Numbered from the stretch's first letter, positions 1-8,062 are shown. The stretch: 11,734 bases of DNA from Monoraphidium neglectum (GCF_000611645.1 NW_014011981.1:1-11734); one strand, 5' to 3'. Made by a program: numbers and translations. Notes: generated by a model from the letters alone, not told the origin.

Positions 1-30
1 GTTCCCCCACAACCCCCACCACCCCCGCAG
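1..30 (+). other. 3' end of an intron of the TMEM33-like gene
   Basis: The first 30 bases are almost all C with scattered A and T and end in CCCCGCAG, a pyrimidine tract plus acceptor. The reading frame shared with the downstream exon opens in phase 0 at base 31. The upstream exon is not in the window, so the phase can only be checked from one side. Confidence 0.7.
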
Positions 31-851
31 CTCTCCCGCCAGTTCGGCTCCCCGCCCCTCAACCTGGCCGGCCTCCAGCAGTGGGCCGTGCGGGCGCTGC
101 CCTCCTCCTCCTTCTCTTACGCAATGACGGCCCTGCTCTTCCTCACCGGCCCCAGCGTCTCCGCGGTGCTGCCGCCCTACGTCGTCCTCGCGCTCTACTC
201 CGCCACCGCCCACGCGGCGGCGCGCCACGCGGGCCACCCCCTGTGGGTGTCCCACGGCGCGCGGCTGCACAGGTACTTGACCGCCAACCGCCAGCGCGCG
301 CTGAGCCTCGTAGCGCAGCTGGAGGTGACGCTCGGGTTCTACATGGTCGCCATGCTGCTAACCTCCAACAGGAGCTTTGTGCTGACGTACTTTGTGGTGC
401 GGATGGCGCGCGGCGCTGGGGGCAGGGGTCGCCGGGACGGGGCGTGGCTGTGGCTGGAGGGCAGCACGGAGGAAGTGCTTGCGGGGCTTGGGGAGCGAGG
501 GGGCCCAACACAGCAGCCCAAAGGGGGCCCCGTGAGCCGCTCCCAACGATCTGGTGCGTGCTGCACGCAGATCACGCAGGCCCGAACCGCGTCGCCTCGC
601 GCGGCGCCCACGCTACACGAACTTGGGCCACCCCCTGACCGCCCCGCCCCCCGTCTCCGTCCCTACAGTGGCAGCAGCTGCGCTCGCGCTACTGGAACCC
701 GGAGTCTGGCCCCTACCACCGCGCGGTGTGGCAGGCAATTGGCCAGCTGTCCGCTCCCCTGCGCAACGCCCTGCCGGCCTTGGAGAAGCCCATAGCCTTT
801 GTGCAGCGCTGGTTCCAGTCGGGCAACCCAATGGTGCAGGGGGTGCACTAG
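31..851 (+). CDS. TMEM33: TMEM33/Pom33-family endomembrane protein, last two exons (5' end outside window)
   Basis: Exons 31-396 and 669-851 (TAG) are separated by a 272-base phase-0 intron with donor GTGCGG and acceptor CTACAG. They encode 182 residues; human TMEM33 has 247, so roughly the first quarter is missing. Seen: a hydrophobic stretch after SYAMTALLFLTG (about residues 30-65 of the fragment), then a soluble segment with LHRYLTANRQRALSLVAQLEV. A hydrophobic helix ending in TSNRSFVLTYFV follows, and the join across the intron reads FVWQQLRSRYWNPES. The tail is amphipathic and charged. The order of a paired hydrophobic block, an L..NQQ-like linker, another helix, then an aromatic-LR.RY motif and short tail matches TMEM33/Pom33. 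Known of the family: an ER and nuclear-envelope multi-spanning protein that binds reticulons and, in yeast, helps place nuclear pores. The identification rests on pattern and length, not on a search. Transcription converges on the lipase gene. Confidence 0.82.
397..668 (+). other. Intron of the TMEM33-like gene
   Basis: The donor GTGCGG follows the codon for Val, and the acceptor is CCCTACAG. Removing it joins two in-frame halves of the conserved C-terminal motif. Reading through would insert a Gly/Arg-rich stretch of no family character. Apparent reading frames on both strands across it are chance products of high GC. Confidence 0.8.
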
Positions 852-1014
852 CAAGGCACTGGTAGCACCTGTTGCTTTGCCTCGACACTCGATGTGTCGG
901 CCGGATCGGGGAGTAGCACCCAGACCACCCTGGCCGAGTGCTGAGGAGGGTTGCTTGCTGCTGCACGTGGCTGTGAAGCGTCATGGGGCTTTTCAGTCTG
1001 TGTGACGGCTGCTT

Positions 1015-1019
1015 TTACA
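1015..1019 (-). terminator. Probable poly(A) signal TGTAA of the lipase gene
   Basis: TTACA on the plus strand is TGTAA on the minus strand, about 440 bases past the lipase stop codon. I saw no nearer copy in that direction. It lies beyond the TGTAA of the converging gene, so the two 3' UTRs would overlap. Confidence 0.5.
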
Positions 1020-1148
1020 CGGCGTCGAACAGGCCCTCCAGGGGCTGAGCGCTGCAGAGCATCGTGGTAAGAGGTGACGTGTGTTCAGGCTGCGCACAGC
1101 GCGGTGCCTCGCACGAGTGTTCCGGCCATGAAGGCACAAGTCGGATTG

Positions 1149-1153
1149 TGTAA
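1149..1153 (+). terminator. Probable poly(A) signal TGTAA of the TMEM33-like gene
   Basis: TGTAA, the usual chlorophyte polyadenylation signal, lies about 300 bases after the TAG stop at 849-851, a normal green-algal 3' UTR length. It is the first copy on this strand after the stop that I noticed. A five-base motif is weak evidence alone. Confidence 0.5.
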
Positions 1154-1455
1154 ATTTGCTTCTCACTTCAAAGTAGGCAGCATCACGTTGATTTGGCTTG
1201 AATCTTTGCAGGGAGGGGAGCACATCAGGTGCAGGGCAACTAATCGCACGGCACGAGCGCGTGGCTCAGCCAAGTGCAAGTTCACTGATGTCGTGGGGAT
1301 TTTAGAGTGGGCGGCAGTGCGCCAGGGGGTCAAAAACGGGCTCAGAGGCGCGAATCTTGAAGGAATGGTTGCAGACAGTACCCACGCCAACGGCATGCCC
1401 GAGCGCAGCGCGCGCAGCAACGTTGCTGTGCCCCCAACTCATGGTTTGCCGCAGG

Positions 1456-4400
1456 TCACTTCCTGTGGCCGATCGGAATTTTGAAGGTCGCGATGCTCCC
1501 GCGGCGGTTGGAGCGGTCGAATGGGTTGTTGATCTCCAGCTCGTACGTTGCGTCCGGGTCGATGGGGGCGCCGTTGCTGCCGTAAAAAAGGTTCAACAGC
1601 GTGCCTGGCAGCTTGCCTGACGGTGCATTTGGCCGACGGGGGGAGAGGAGGGGAGTGATTATCGTGGTTGTGGAAGCCAAATGGTCACATAATCGGCGTG
1701 GCGGTTGTCAGTAAGAGACCCGGCACACGTCATCCCCTTTGGTGTGCACGAGCGCGTAGGCGCAGGCAGGAGCAGGCGTACCAACTGTTGGGCCCATGAG
1801 CGCTTGGCGACAGCGAGAGCGAGAGCTTCTCAGGCTGCCTCGAGCAACCCGGCAGCCCGCTCCTGCAGCGCGCAGCCCCATCGGCACGCACCGTTGTAGC
1901 ACATCCAACCGGAGAGCTCCGGCAGGCTCCTGTCGCAGCGGCCGTTCGGCATGCCCCAGCTCTGCTTGCACGTGTCGTCGGTGGCACAGCCCCTGCAGCC
2001 TGCCGCCCCCGCAGGCCGCAGCGCGAGGGAGCAGACGTGGGACAGGACGCACTTGTCTAGGGACAGCGCGGCCAGGGTGCACGCGTCGGGCTTGCCGGTG
2101 CCGAGCCCAGCGTTGAGCATGCGCACAAGGCCGTCGTATGAAATTGCTGCGACAGGCGGAGGTTGTTGATTTGGGGCGATGGCGAGAGAGGGTCGATGTG
2201 GGTTGATTGCGGAAGGGGGGTTGTGCGTGCGAGCCGCGGCCTCCATCGCAACTGGCATGAAGGGGCGGGGCCCAAAGGCGCAGGTGTAATCGCACAACTT
2301 CACAAGGACGGCTTCCGCTGATGCGCGCCACCCTGCGGGATGCTGAGCCTGCCTTCCAACCGCAGCCTCAATCCAGGTGCGGTGCCCCTGCTGAGCCCTG
2401 TGCCCACCAGGAATGTGGTGCGCCAGGTACTCCCAAGAGATGAGCTGGTTGAACGCCGGGTCGCTGGTGCCAAACACCTGCACGTGCGGTTGACACCGTT
2501 GAGCATGTTTTCAAGCCAAAGGCTTGGAATTGTACCAGGTCGCCCGCCTGTGGCTGTGACGCTTCTCACACCTGGAGTGCACAAACAGTAATGTCAGAAA
2601 GCTTGAATCTCCCCTCACCCCAGGCGCCTGCGTGGGCGCAGACATTCCTGGCCCCAGGCCAGCAGGCCGAGGGCCAGTGCCACCCCCAGAGACCGGGCGC
2701 CCCCCCGAGCCCCAGCAAGGACGCCGGCCGCGCCTCACCCAGTCTGGCAGCCACAGGCGGCTCAGGGGCGTGTTGACCAGCGGCAGCTCGCTGCAGACCG
2801 CCATCTTGTCCTCCCCCAGGGCCATGGGCACCAGCTGCTCTACGGCCTGGCCGTAAACAGGGCAGGCGCGGATGCCTATGCCGGGCATCATCAGCCCCTG
2901 CGGCAGTGCGGTGGGTTTTGGCACTGTGAGGGCTTGCGATTGTGGCGGCGGGCAGATTTGCAGTGTTTGAGGCGCTGCAGAGCCAACAGTCTGGAGGTGA
3001 ATGGAGAAGTTGTGAACTTCTTGGAAACGAGTTAACGCCACTTGAGCTCATGCCGGCGCCTTCCCTCCCAGGCGCTCCCATTGAACATGAATGCAGGACC
3101 CAACAATGAGCCACCCCCCTATCCGAGCCCCACAGCTGCTGCACGCACATCGGAGATGGGGTACGAGTACGCAAGGGCGGGGTCACGGCCGTAGCTGTAG
3201 TACACAGTCTTGTTGCCTGCGTCAAACGCAGGGCGGGTTGCCATCAGGAAGCCACAGGCATTGAAGCGCACAAGTCTCAAGATGTGCCCTTAACTCTTGT
3301 TGCGATTGTCCGCAGCCCTGGTGGATTGCCTGCCCCAGCAATCAGATTGTGGCTACAGCATACTCAACCAGTGCAGGCCCAGCGCTGCACCAGCGGTGCC
3401 TGACTGGTGATCCGCCATGGGACTGGCCTGCAGCACCGGGGGCCGGCGCTCACCCAGCTGCGTGTTGTAGAAGGTAGCAAAGCCGCGCGAGCCGACCCTG
3501 GACGGACCAAAGAGCACAACGCCACCAATGGCGTTGACGCCGATCGTCAGGGCGTACTTGAGGGCGCCCAGCTGGGCCAGCTGGGACCCGTCGCTGTGGC
3601 CGACAAACCAGAGCTTGGCCTTGGGATTCATCTGCACGCGGGGCGGCGGTGCGGCGTGGCGGAGGGCAAGAGGTGATGAATGACAATCAAGGGCTGGGTG
3701 GGCGAGCGTGATGTGCACGCAACTGCAGATGCGCGATTCTCACAGGGAGGGGCAGGGATCCCGCAATCCTCGCCGTTTCGTTGCGTGATGCAGTGCTGTT
3801 CCAGGTCCTTCAAGCGCGGAGCAACCAGCGCTGAGTTATACCCACACAGCACAAACTGGTCTGCTGCTGGTGATTCAAGTTGAACTCTAGTCTAGCCTGC
3901 CAGGCCGTTGATGGCTCTGCAGCTTGACGCCACAAGCATTCCCCCAGCGCACGCCCGCGCCAGTCCCATCGCACCTTGGCCCTCCACGCCTCCAGCACCT
4001 TGCCTGCCTTGGCCCGCACGCTGTTGAAGCTGATCGTGTAGCCCTCCAGCGTCCAAAAGGCCTGAGCCAGGGGCGGTTGCAATGGTGCGCCAGCAAAAGG
4101 TTAGAAGCCAGAACGGCAGCGCCCAAGCCAGTCGCCGACGTTTGTGCAACAACATTGGCCCACCCGCCATCCCAAAGAGACCAACACCATCGCCTCTCTC
4201 CTTAAATCCAATGGCTTTGGCCCCTTCCCGCGGGCCTCACATCGGGGTTGGGCTTGCCATTGGGCAGTGTGCGCTCCTTCCCCGCAGCAAACTTGACGGC
4301 CTCAGGGCCAAACGCCTCGGGGTCATAGGTGGCATTTGTGAGGGCGTCCTGGCCGATGACGTCACGCCGCGAGACCATGCCCCTGAAGGTTGAGGTCGCG

Positions 4401-5590
4401 AAGGGGGAGAAGGCGTGTGGCTGGTTGACATGGTGGGGCGAGGGTCCTAGTGCAGCCGCTCCACACAGCACCAGCGACAAGGCGTCGACTGTGTAATCAC
4501 AGGAGCGCCTCCTAGCCCCCAATGGCGCCTTGCGCTCAAACTTCATTATAGTTTTTATTTTGACCTCCTGTCTCATGCAATCAGGTGCGGGGTCCCGACC
4601 TGATCGACAAGATGATGTCATTGTCCGTCCTCATCAGCAGGAAGCTGAGGCCAGCTCCCAGGGGGTTCTGCCGGGCGTGTGCAAGCAGGCGACTAGTGGC
4701 AGTGCGCGCGATGAACACGTTTCGGCGTGCCGAGGCAATTGAGGTTTCTCCAGAGGTCGCCCACACTGCATCAAGCCAAGCGCGGCCCCGAATCAAGCGT
4801 ATCCTGGGTAAGTACCGAAAGCCACACCTCGGTGTCAAAGCGCTGCCACTCCTTGATGCCCCAGGCCTGCAGCACGACACGTCAGGAGGAAGTGCGCGTG
4901 AGAGGTGGAGCAGCATTGATTTCAGTCGTCCAGGGCTGCGCACTTCACCTCTGCCCAGGTTGTACAGCACGCGGGCGGCTTGCCCAGGCGCGCGATGGAT
5001 GGCCGCCGTCCGACTGCGGTTTGGCGCGCCTCTGGGCCCCACCTCAAGGCAGGGACCCGGGGACTTGCGTGATATGCGGGTGCCAATGTCCTTCTGATAG
5101 CTAAAATCGGCAATGGCCTGCGGTCATGGGTGGTGTTTGCGTGATGGGCAACGGCGTAGCTTGCTGTGTGACCCCGGCTGCAATCCTGGGCGCCTCGCCG
5201 ACTTGAGCAGGAGCAGCAGGCCTCCGCACTGGGGCTGAGAAACCCTCGCGCCTTGGCCCGCACCTGAAAGTAGAGCATGTACGGTGACAGCTTGCCGATC
5301 CAGTCAGTGGGCAGGCCGCCCTCTGGCGCCAGCGCGGCGGTCGCGATGCCTGCAGCATCGCACTTCTGAGCGGCACCAGGCTCCGCAAGCACGACCGCCG
5401 AAGTGACTGCTGCTGCACGGGTATCGGGGTGGAAATGAACTTATTTTTATGTGTCATGTACATGTGCATGTGTGTCCCTGCTTACGGCCCCATTTCGGTC
5501 TCGCTGGAATGGCCACTGCGAGCACTGCCACCCGCGGTGGACGGGATACCTACCTAGGAGTATCAGCGATGTGATATGAGCTAGCTTCAT
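1456..5590 (-). CDS. Secreted class-3 lipase-like alpha/beta hydrolase with Cys-rich C-terminal module (13 exons, complete)
   Basis: Exons in transcript order: 5590-5554, 5412-5264, 5117-5043, 4866-4828, 4667-4600, 4382-4241, 4061-3975, 3631-3454, 3288-3149, 2897-2739, 2477-2408, 2146-1892, 1616-1456. All phases match, giving 519 residues. The start is the first ATG in frame and opens a signal peptide (MKLAHITSLILL, hydrophobic to about residue 22). Seen: RG at 123-124 after DNDIILSI, the family's strand-RG oxyanion motif; nucleophile elbow GHSDG with Ser212; and then a GPSRVG block followed by FATFYN, as in class-3 lipases. His378/His379 in EYLAHHIP are candidates for the catalytic His. The usual catalytic Asp is not obvious: the expected place reads LVRFNACGF. 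Residues 404-464 hold eight Cys, ending in GWMCYN, followed by a 53-residue tail ending IPIGHRK. Family role: hydrolysis of acylglycerol or other ester bonds, here probably outside the cell or in the secretory pathway. Substrate is unknown. The exon 3 donor and exon 9 acceptor are the least certain boundaries. Confidence 0.78.
1617..1891 (-). other. Lipase intron 12, readable in frame at its start
   Basis: The donor is GTGCGT (good consensus) after AAC-G, and the acceptor CCGTCAG follows a long pyrimidine tract. The phases match (1 to 1). If it is not removed, the frame stays open for 19 codons, adds two Cys in CYNGACRWGC and stops at a TGA about 58 bases in. This would give a shorter protein that lacks the last exon. 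Confidence 0.7.
4867..5042 (-). other. Lipase intron 3 (preferred boundaries)
   Basis: The donor GTGGGG after a Glu codon and the acceptor CTGCAG are both phase 0. A second phase-0 donor, GTGCGC at 4943, would extend exon 3 by 99 bases and leave a 77-base intron. The upstream donor is preferred. It gives an intron of normal length for this gene, and it puts the family's SY motif about 20 residues before GIKEWQRFDTE. The extra 33 residues are Arg/Pro/Ala/Gly-rich like a translated intron. Confidence 0.55.
5407..5415 (-). other. Tandem CAGCAGCAG acceptor at lipase exon 2
   Basis: The exon 1 donor GTAGGT (5553 down) is phase 1. Three successive CAG triplets allow exon 2 to start at 5412, 5409 or 5406, all in frame. 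The products differ by one or two residues within the hydrophobic core of the signal peptide. The first AG was used for the model. Confidence 0.6.
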
Positions 5591-6437
5591 GGCTTGTAAG
5601 CTACTTCCCACGCGCTCTGTGCAGCACACGCCCTCCTGAACGATTCGGAACAGTACCTCTGCTCTGGCTGCTCGGTAAACCTGCTGAATAGGACTGCCAC
5701 CTTGAAATCGTCATACAATTCTTACATCACTTTGTAAGCGCCCTGTGCTTGTGCGGATGTTGGCAATTCATCGGCAATTCACGGTCACCGCAGTGACACA
5801 AACAGGTGCAGTGACACTGGTACTGCTGTTGGATGGCATTTGAGCACGCGGTTGTATCGCGCACGGCTGGTAGAATGCTCCCAATCGACTCATCTCTGAA
5901 ACTGTGTCAGCTGGTCCCGACGCAGCCACGGCTGGGGTAAGTTGTAGGTTCAGTACAATAGCGCTGCACCGCCTTCAGCCGCTGGGGCATCAGGCACTCA
6001 CGCAGCGGCGCACAAGTACAGTAACACAAACATGTCCATCTCACATGCCAAGGAAAATTGCCATACAGAAACAGAAAACATGCGGCAGAATGCCTCAGGA
6101 TGCTGCGGCCATGCTACAAACTGACTGCGACTACAGCCCAGAGGCACGTATGCCAGGCGGCAACCGCAACATCAGCAGGCATAAATACCTCTTTTGCAAT
6201 TCAAAGGTCACATTGCGTTGTGTCAAAAGACGTGTGAGAATGCGTACGGGGGGCGTCAGCCGACCGCTGTTAAGGATGAAAATGTGCGGGGCAGGCCGCA
6301 GATGAATGCCTCGTATTGAGGTGAGAAAGCCGGCGCAGCTCTGCTCAAGCCGCCCAAGCGTGCGGCCGAATATGGCGGCCTGGCATCAACACCCGCACGG
6401 GTTGTGCGCCTACACGCACATGCACGCTTATGCCTGC
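5591..6437. other. Non-coding spacer: lipase promoter and probable 3' UTR of the reductase gene
   Basis: This 847-base stretch has lower GC than its surroundings. No reading frame begins with ATG and carries a recognisable domain. It contains a TTACA...TGTAA pair at 5722-5737, direct repeats CGGCAATTCA and GCAGTGACAC near 5772-5817, and an inverted GTCAC/GTGAC at 5784-5797. No TATA-like box stands out ahead of the lipase ATG. If the poly(A) signal at 5722-5726 is used, only about 130 bases remain for the lipase promoter and 5' UTR. Confidence 0.65.
5722..5726 (-). terminator. Probable poly(A) signal TGTAA of the reductase gene
   Basis: TGTAA on the minus strand lies about 710 bases after the TGA of the single-exon reductase gene, and I noticed no nearer copy. 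This is long but within the range of green-algal 3' UTRs. A plus-strand TGTAA at 5733-5737 makes a near-palindrome with it. Confidence 0.4.
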
Positions 6438-7544
6438 TCACGACGCTGCGACCGGCGCCTCCTTGACCGCCGCCGCCGCCGCCGCTGCCGCCCGGTTGCC
6501 GGCCAGCCGCGCGTCCACCAGCCGCACCACCTCCGCCACGTGCGCGTTCTCCAGCCCCAGCTGCCCCGCGATCGCCGCCACGAGCTTGTCCACGCGCTCT
6601 ATGCTGACCGCGCCGCCAAACGCGGACCGCGCGGCGGACGACGGCTTCTTCAGGCCCTCGGCGGCCGCCGCATACTTCTCAAAGGGCACCAGGTCGGCCC
6701 GGTCGGCGCCAAGCTTCACGCAGACGTCCACCACCCACTCGTAGATGGAGCGCGACAGCGCCGCGTCGCCGTGCACGGCCTCCACTATGGGGACCATGCC
6801 GTCGGCCGTGACGCACCGGTAGTTGCCCGTCAGCAGCATCGGCCACTTGGCCAGCGGCACAAACAGCGAGTCAAACACCTTGAGCTTCGTGGGAATCTCG
6901 AGGGGCTCGCCGCCGACCTCAAACCGCGCCGCCTCGATCTCGGCCTCGAGCCGCCGCAGCAGCGCCGTCGGCGCGTCGCCGGCGAAGCGCGCCGCCTTGA
7001 AGTTTGTCGGCAGCCCGACCTGCAGCACGTTCTTGCCCTGATCTGGGGGCCGGAAGGCCTGGGGGTCGGGGCTAGCCAGTGTCACGTTGACCGGGTCAAA
7101 GGCGTCCCAGACTGAGGAGTCGGTGTAGCAGCCCTTGAGTGCGTCGGCGTCGAGGCCCGGGATGCGACGCAGGTACGCGAGCGGCGGCATGTTCATGATT
7201 GCTAGGCAGGGGACGCCCGACGCGCCGATCCTGGCCATCAGCTGCTTGACGCCGTCCTCGCCGTACTGCGACTCTTGCATTCCCAGGACGGCGAGGTCGA
7301 AGTCTGCAGGATTCACCCCCTCCGGCGTCGATGCATGCAGCGTCCCCGGCAGGCCGCGCGACGGGATATCCACCAGGTCGGCGCGGCCACGGACAGGGAA
7401 CCGCACGACGGTACCCTCACTGTTTATAAGCTCCGCTGTGGGGGCCGTGCAGACCAACGTGACACCATGCCCGGCCATGAGAAGTTTTGTCGCGAGCAAG
7501 GAACCATAGGAGGCGCCCAAAATGACTATCTTGACGGGTGCCAT
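6438..7544 (-). CDS. Ketopantoate reductase-like (ApbA/PanE) NAD(P)-binding oxidoreductase, single exon
   Basis: 368 residues with no intron. The start is the ATG at 7544-7542 (MAPVKIVILGAS), with G at -3 and +4; the frame extends five codons further upstream to a TTG, which is not a eukaryotic start. Seen: an N-terminal Rossmann beta-alpha-beta unit at residues 5-32, KIVILGASYGSLLATKLLMA then GHGVTLVC. Its glycine loop is GASYGS instead of the usual GxGxxG. A second domain begins near LEIPTKLKVFDSLFVPLAKW, where PanE enzymes carry the catalytic K..N helix. Lys residues and Glu in PIVEAVHG are present, but the Asn does not align cleanly. The last 20 or so residues are an Ala-rich tail encoded by GCC repeats. 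Known of the family: PanE reduces 2-dehydropantoate to pantoate with NADPH; many relatives act on other 2-oxo acids. The substrate is not predictable here. No clear organelle-targeting peptide precedes the Rossmann fold, so it is probably cytosolic. Confidence 0.82.
   Translation of the reverse strand: MAPVKIVILGASYGSLLATKLLMAGHGVTLVCTAPTAELINSEGTVVRFPVRGRADLVDIPSRGLPGTLHASTPEGVNPADFDLAVLGMQESQYGEDGVKQLMARIGASGVPCLAIMNMPPLAYLRRIPGLDADALKGCYTDSSVWDAFDPVNVTLASPDPQAFRPPDQGKNVLQVGLPTNFKAARFAGDAPTALLRRLEAEIEAARFEVGGEPLEIPTKLKVFDSLFVPLAKWPMLLTGNYRCVTADGMVPIVEAVHGDAALSRSIYEWVVDVCVKLGADRADLVPFEKYAAAAEGLKKPSSAARSAFGGAVSIERVDKLVAAIAGQLGLENAHVAEVVRLVDARLAGNRAAAAAAAAVKEAPVAAS
6463..6495. repeat. GCC/CCG trinucleotide run in the reductase C-terminus
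   Basis: An uninterrupted run of CCG/GCC triplets with one CTG interruption encodes the eight-Ala stretch near the C-terminus of the reductase. This low-complexity coding repeat is likely to vary in length between strains. Confidence 0.7.
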
Positions 7545-7625
7545 GACTGTGGTTGCCAATGAGCCCTCCTTAGCACGAGCAGAGGCCTTACACAGGGCGC
7601 AAGATCACGAAAAAGTGAGGGCGGA

Positions 7626-7631
7626 CACGTG
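7626..7631. promoter_or_regulatory. CACGTG (G-box/E-box) upstream of the reductase
   Basis: The palindromic CACGTG, in the longer context ACACGTGGC, lies about 82 bases before the reductase ATG. This is the core bound by plant and algal bZIP and bHLH factors. It could equally be in the 5' UTR, or be chance in GC-rich DNA. Confidence 0.2.
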
Positions 7632-7967
7632 GCTAGCTGTAATAGTACGAGTTGGACGGCGTGTAAGCTTGATTTGTACCCATGAAAAACATGCCGACAG
7701 GCGCTATAGGCCCTCGAGTGCCATGTGAGGTTCCAGCCCCGCTGCTAGTAGCTGCCCAACGTCACACCGTGGTCAACCGATGACGGGAACGGGCATGGGA
7801 AGTCGTCACAAGTGTGCAGCTGGAGGAGCAGTCAAGCATGCACAAAGCTACCATTCAATACTGCAGGGCTGCATCAATGACTACATGGACCCCTCCTCGT
7901 GAATAAGGCACCCTTACGCGAGATGGGGGTGCCCTGGTGGTTTATCATGGAGGCAATCCGCGTGCAA

Positions 7968-7972
7968 TTACA
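7968..7972 (-). terminator. Probable poly(A) signal TGTAA of UTP13
   Basis: TGTAA on the minus strand lies about 90 bases after the UTP13 stop at 8063-8065. It is the first copy downstream and would give a short 3' UTR. Confidence 0.45.
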
Positions 7973-8062
7973 GAGTTGCTGGAGGCACTGCTCACCATGC
8001 ACAGCCTCCTGGGAAAACAGGGTCAGATAACAAAAGCCACTGCTCTGCCAGAAAGCGCCAAG

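Larger units (their letters stand above)
852..1455. other. Convergent 3' UTR region, no gene seen
   Basis: This 604-base stretch separates two stop codons that face each other. It is less GC-rich than the coding exons around it, and no reading frame has a recognisable protein or a matching splice phase. It holds one TGTAA on each strand (1149-1153 plus, 1015-1019 minus), which fits two opposed 3' UTRs and nothing else. Confidence 0.7.
7545..8062. other. Spacer: UTP13 3' UTR and reductase promoter
   Basis: This 518-base stretch lies between the UTP13 stop and the reductase ATG, both on the minus strand. No supported reading frame occurs. The UTP13 poly(A) signal is at 7968-7972. The remaining 400 or so bases are the candidate promoter and 5' UTR of the reductase; no TATA box is clear. 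Confidence 0.6.

Noticed and set aside
1074..1484. 136-codon plus-strand frame after the TMEM33-like gene
   Set aside because: It overlaps the last lipase exon in antisense and has no family signature; the region is better explained as opposing 3' UTRs.
5784..5797. GTCAC-CGCA-GTGAC hairpin considered as a terminator or ncRNA
   Set aside because: The stem is only five base pairs, with no T tract or RNA family features; such a stem is expected by chance.
5904..6305. 133-codon plus-strand open frame in the spacer between lipase and reductase
   Set aside because: It starts at GTG, has no recognisable motif, no consistent splice partners and base composition like the surrounding non-coding DNA.
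6463..6495. Trinucleotide run considered as part of a CRISPR or mobile-element repeat
   Set aside because: It is a simple in-frame Ala-codon run; there are no spacers, terminal repeats or transposase anywhere in the window.
6306..7115. 269-codon plus-strand open frame opposite the reductase
   Set aside because: It is Arg/His/Gly-rich with no domain and lies wholly antisense to a clearly recognised protein; GC-rich DNA produces such frames.
7545..7559. Five-codon N-terminal extension of the reductase beginning at TTG
   Set aside because: TTG is not a normal eukaryotic start; the ATG at 7544 has purine at -3 and G at +4 and begins right at the Rossmann fold.
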